Shown here: positions 61,721-64,000 of the stretch, piece by piece
How the letters are laid out: every line of letters begins with the position of its first letter
How positions within the stretch are numbered: position 1 is the stretch's first letter
Assembly (NCBI GenBank): GCA_026120035.1
Contig: JALRME010000071.1
Coordinates: forward strand, 1 to 64,000
From: Coleophoma eucalyptorum
Lineage: Eukaryota > Ascomycota > Leotiomycetes > Helotiales > Dermateaceae
Length of the DNA stretch: 64,000 nt
Direction: 5' to 3'
Program-made: the position numbers and the translations under genes
Notes under the pieces: generated by a model
Seen by the model: the letters and a program-made list of their open reading frames with translations, nothing else
What the model was told of the DNA's origin: nothing
Databases searched by the model: none

Positions 61721-62995
61721 ACCGAAGTAGAATCATAAATTCCACTCAATTACATCAAGCAAGTAAACAATTTTGAAGAGGCTAAATAATAATATCTTAG
61801 ATATTTATATCACTTATTTATCTTCTTTATCTCTGCTGTTATTATCGTTCATTTCCGTGAGCATTCTAGATAATTTAACTATTGGTTTACGTTAGTTAAT
61901 GTAAGATTTGACTGGTAGGTCAAACAGGTGATTTAATTTCAGAAGTAATAGATAGATGTTCATTAAAGAGAGTGTGAGGTAGAGAGGTATAAGTACCACT
62001 CTCGCTAAGAATACTATATATGATATATAACCCTAACCACCGGCGTTCTAGGAGCAGGCGCGTAGTAAAGGCAATCTATATATATTACTTGACTAATTGT
62101 CCTTTATGGATGGTCAGGTAATTGCTCACCGCTACTCAATTAGGCTTGCTGCCTTCTTCAGCGAGTAGAATCGTCTTATTGCTTGACATGTAAGCTTCAC
62201 TTTATGTCTTCTCTCTTTAGTCTTTCGAATTTCGCCATTTTACTGTAATCGATTCTCTAAACCTTAGGTGCGAGTTTGACAATCCTCATCTAAAAAGAAA
62301 AGCTTATGTACTGTGCAAATGAAGCAGGAATAGTGTTAGGCCCGTCTGGGAATCATGCTCATAAAATGGTGGTGACTGGAGTTTTGCATAGCGACCTGGA
62401 GAAAAAGGCGATCGCCAATAACCCGTAAGACGGAGCGAGAGTATTAGGTGATGATAATAAATATATCAGAGCTGGTGAATTGTGTCCCTTCGTTTGCGAA
62501 TCGCTTAATTTACTCGGTTGCAAGGGCTACTACGGCACGTTCTCATCGGCATGAGTATCCAGCCGGTCTTACAGCGCGTAAGGGGTCGTAACGCAGTCTA
62601 GGCACCAATTCTGTGTCAGGAATAGCGACTCCTGCTTTCTAAATCCAGGCCGAGTGACTCTCTCGGTGCGCTGCTCTACGACGCTCCAAACCTTAATTGG
62701 CTACGCTGTACCCTCCCCGGCAAAACACTATGTCGGTTTGGGCGTGGTCGTCCTTGTATTAACGAATCTCTGACGTTGGCAATGACAGTATGGACGCGCA
62801 TTAGATGTCGTGTGTTGATTATGATTATTCTTGTGTTTATGCTGACATATATCACAACAAGTGCCTACCTTTATTTGCAGCCTAAACTTTCGGTCCGTTC
62901 TACATCGCTATTGAATTCGTGCGACGAGACAGCTGAAGACATTTTTCGCAACTCACTCAATCAAGCCTGATCATACAGGCGATCTTACAAGCGCA
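61721..62995. other. Intergenic spacer
   Basis: About 1.27 kb between the ATPase and arrestin-like genes. A 64-residue plus-strand frame with one hydrophobic segment (62776-62970) is not supported. A diverged possible copy of repeat family 2 lies at 61905-62015. Confidence 0.5.
61905..62015 (+). repeat. Possible diverged copy of repeat family 2
   Basis: The order TAGGTCAAACAGG, AGATAGATG, AAAGAGAGTGTGAGGTAGAG and GTATAAGTACC parallels CAGGTCAAAAT, TGTAGATGATTC, TAAGTGAGTGTTGTAGAGG and TATAAATACCC of the full-length copies. Similarity is low and judged by eye. Confidence 0.35.
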
Positions 62996-64000
62996 ATGTT
63001 GCAAATCCAATTGGATTCGGCCCAGGAGCCAAAATATTCCACAGCGAAGATCAATGCCGGCCAGCGGTCTTTCATACCAGGAGAGCGTATATCAGGGAGG
63101 GTCATACTGCAGGCCAACAAAGACGAAGAAGTACAAAAAGTTGTCATAACGCTCAGAGGCACAACAAAGGTTTCCTCTACACCAAATCAGAACATGGAGG
63201 CTCATAAATATACTATGTTTTCATGGGAGAGGACTCTTCTCCAGGGACCATTCAAGCTGCGAGCAGGCAATTACGAATGGCCTTTCTCAACTGAAATTCC
63301 TCATAAATTTCAATATACAGCAAAAGACTTCCAAACTACCAAACCATCCTTTAATAACTTCGTTGTCCAACCTCTCCCACCTACCTGTGCCGTAATTCAA
63401 GATAGCATTGCTTTCGCGTCCGTTCAGTACACACTCACCGCCAGAATCCCGCGCAGTTTTTTGGGTCTCAAGGCCAAGCTCGATATTCCAGTCTCAACTG
63501 CCAGGTCAACGGTCGAGCCAGATCCGAAATGGATAACCCAAGAGCAATCCGAGGCGGAATTCAGCAAGAAGTTTCGTGTCGACGCCGGCAGCTCTGTTCC
63601 ACGGTCACTGACGGCGAAGGAGGCCATCTCAGGCAAGTTCCATCAGCACAAAGAAACACAGAAAGTTTCATTTCATGTCTCGATCAAGGCTCCGACTTCG
63701 ATTGTGGTGGGAAAGACATACTCAATCACCATTGAGCTGCACTCTCCGGAGACCGAACTTACCATCCTAGATTTTACATTACGCTCTGTCAGAGTGTTCC
63801 TTGTCGCGCAGACAGAAATCCGAGTCCCAACCGCTCTCGGAGACCTATCACAATTGGGAGAAAACAAGTTGGGAGTTTGTACAAAGGAATTCGATAACAT
63901 GCCCCTCCTCCCGAACAAAGAGCTGTCTCTGGAGGATATTATTCCGGCCGAGATACAGGTACCGCCGTCTTTCTCTTCGGTCTCACTCTGCCGAACATAT
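62996..64000 (+). CDS. Arrestin-like domain protein (3'-truncated by window end)
   Basis: An open frame runs without a stop from the ATG at 62996 to the end of the window, at least 335 residues. The N-terminal arrestin fold (PF00339) is recognisable: INAGQRSFIPGERISGRVIL, VQKVVITLRGTTKV, then ERTLLQGPFKLRAGNYEWPF and IPHKF, PSFNNFVVQPLPPTC and SVQYTLTARI. A C-terminal arrestin-type domain begins near residue 220 (VSFHVSIKAPTSIVVGKTYS). Fungal alpha-arrestins act as adaptors for ubiquitin ligases in endocytosis of transporters. This subgroup, with its long sequence between domains, is uncharacterised. No PY motif is visible in the part present. The start is chosen because it is the first ATG and immediately precedes the first predicted strand. 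Confidence 0.85.
   Translation, partial: MLQIQLDSAQEPKYSTAKINAGQRSFIPGERISGRVILQANKDEEVQKVVITLRGTTKVSSTPNQNMEAHKYTMFSWERTLLQGPFKLRAGNYEWPFSTEIPHKFQYTAKDFQTTKPSFNNFVVQPLPPTCAVIQDSIAFASVQYTLTARIPRSFLGLKAKLDIPVSTARSTVEPDPKWITQEQSEAEFSKKFRVDAGSSVPRSLTAKEAISGKFHQHKETQKVSFHVSIKAPTSIVVGKTYSITIELHSPETELTILDFTLRSVRVFLVAQTEIRVPTALGDLSQLGENKLGVCTKEFDNMPLLPNKELSLEDIIPAEIQVPPSFSSVSLCRTY

Noticed and set aside
62776..62970. 64-residue frame just before the arrestin-like gene
   Set aside because: It might be an upstream exon or signal anchor, but arrestin-like proteins are cytosolic and the arrestin fold starts cleanly at 62996.
1..64000. CRISPR arrays, rRNA genes, complete transposons
   Set aside because: None seen. 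Direct repeats present are dispersed elements or microsatellites, and no transposase or reverse transcriptase domain was recognised in any frame.

Overview
The window is nuclear DNA of a filamentous ascomycete (Pezizomycotina). Supporting signs are short 42-71 nt spliceosomal introns, HET-domain genes, BCS1-type AAA ATPases, serine/threonine-rich cell-wall proteins, fungal MFS transporters, an extracellular PL4 pectin-debranching lyase and an intron-containing tRNA-Lys. No species assignment is possible from sequence alone. Gene density is low (about 18 apparently intact protein genes in 64 kb). The spacers are AT-rich and hold many broken genes and short dispersed repeats, so the window reads as an accessory, turnover-prone chromosome region rather than conserved core.

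Layout. 0-11 kb: DHA1 MFS transporter (-), 7-TM DUF7703-like protein (-), two-exon adenosine deaminase-family gene (-), GNAT relic, tRNA-Lys(CUU), ankyrin relic, FAD aromatic monooxygenase (-). 11-25 kb: second DHA1 transporter with repeats upstream, small conserved hypothetical, GH3 relic, a duplicated copy of the transporter leader, four-exon PL4 rhamnogalacturonan lyase, PhzF relic and a GT1 glycosyltransferase. 25-36 kb: divergent pair of secreted Ser/Thr-rich wall proteins, transcription-factor relic, seven-exon NCS1 purine-cytosine-type permease, and a GC-rich bacterial-looking MmgE/PrpD gene. 36-46.7 kb: metallo-beta-lactamase relic, HET gene, NCS1 permease relic, HAD dehalogenase, flavin monooxygenase fragment and a two-domain fasciclin membrane protein. 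46.7-51.5 kb is essentially empty. 51.5-64 kb: large ankyrin-HET gene, Rei1-like zinc-finger gene, intradiol dioxygenase relic, BCS1-like ATPase, and the start of an arrestin-like gene cut by the window end.

The intact genes fall into loose functional themes rather than one pathway. These are export and detoxification (two DHA1 transporters, FAD monooxygenase, glycosyltransferase), nucleobase/nucleoside use (adenosine deaminase family, NCS1 permease), plant cell-wall or surface interaction (PL4 lyase, two Ser/Thr-rich proteins, fasciclin protein) and non-self recognition (two HET genes, one fused to ankyrin repeats). Two short repeat families, four copies each, recur across the window, and several copies lie 150-530 bp upstream of intact genes. 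At least ten broken genes were recognised by translating through frameshifts and stops.
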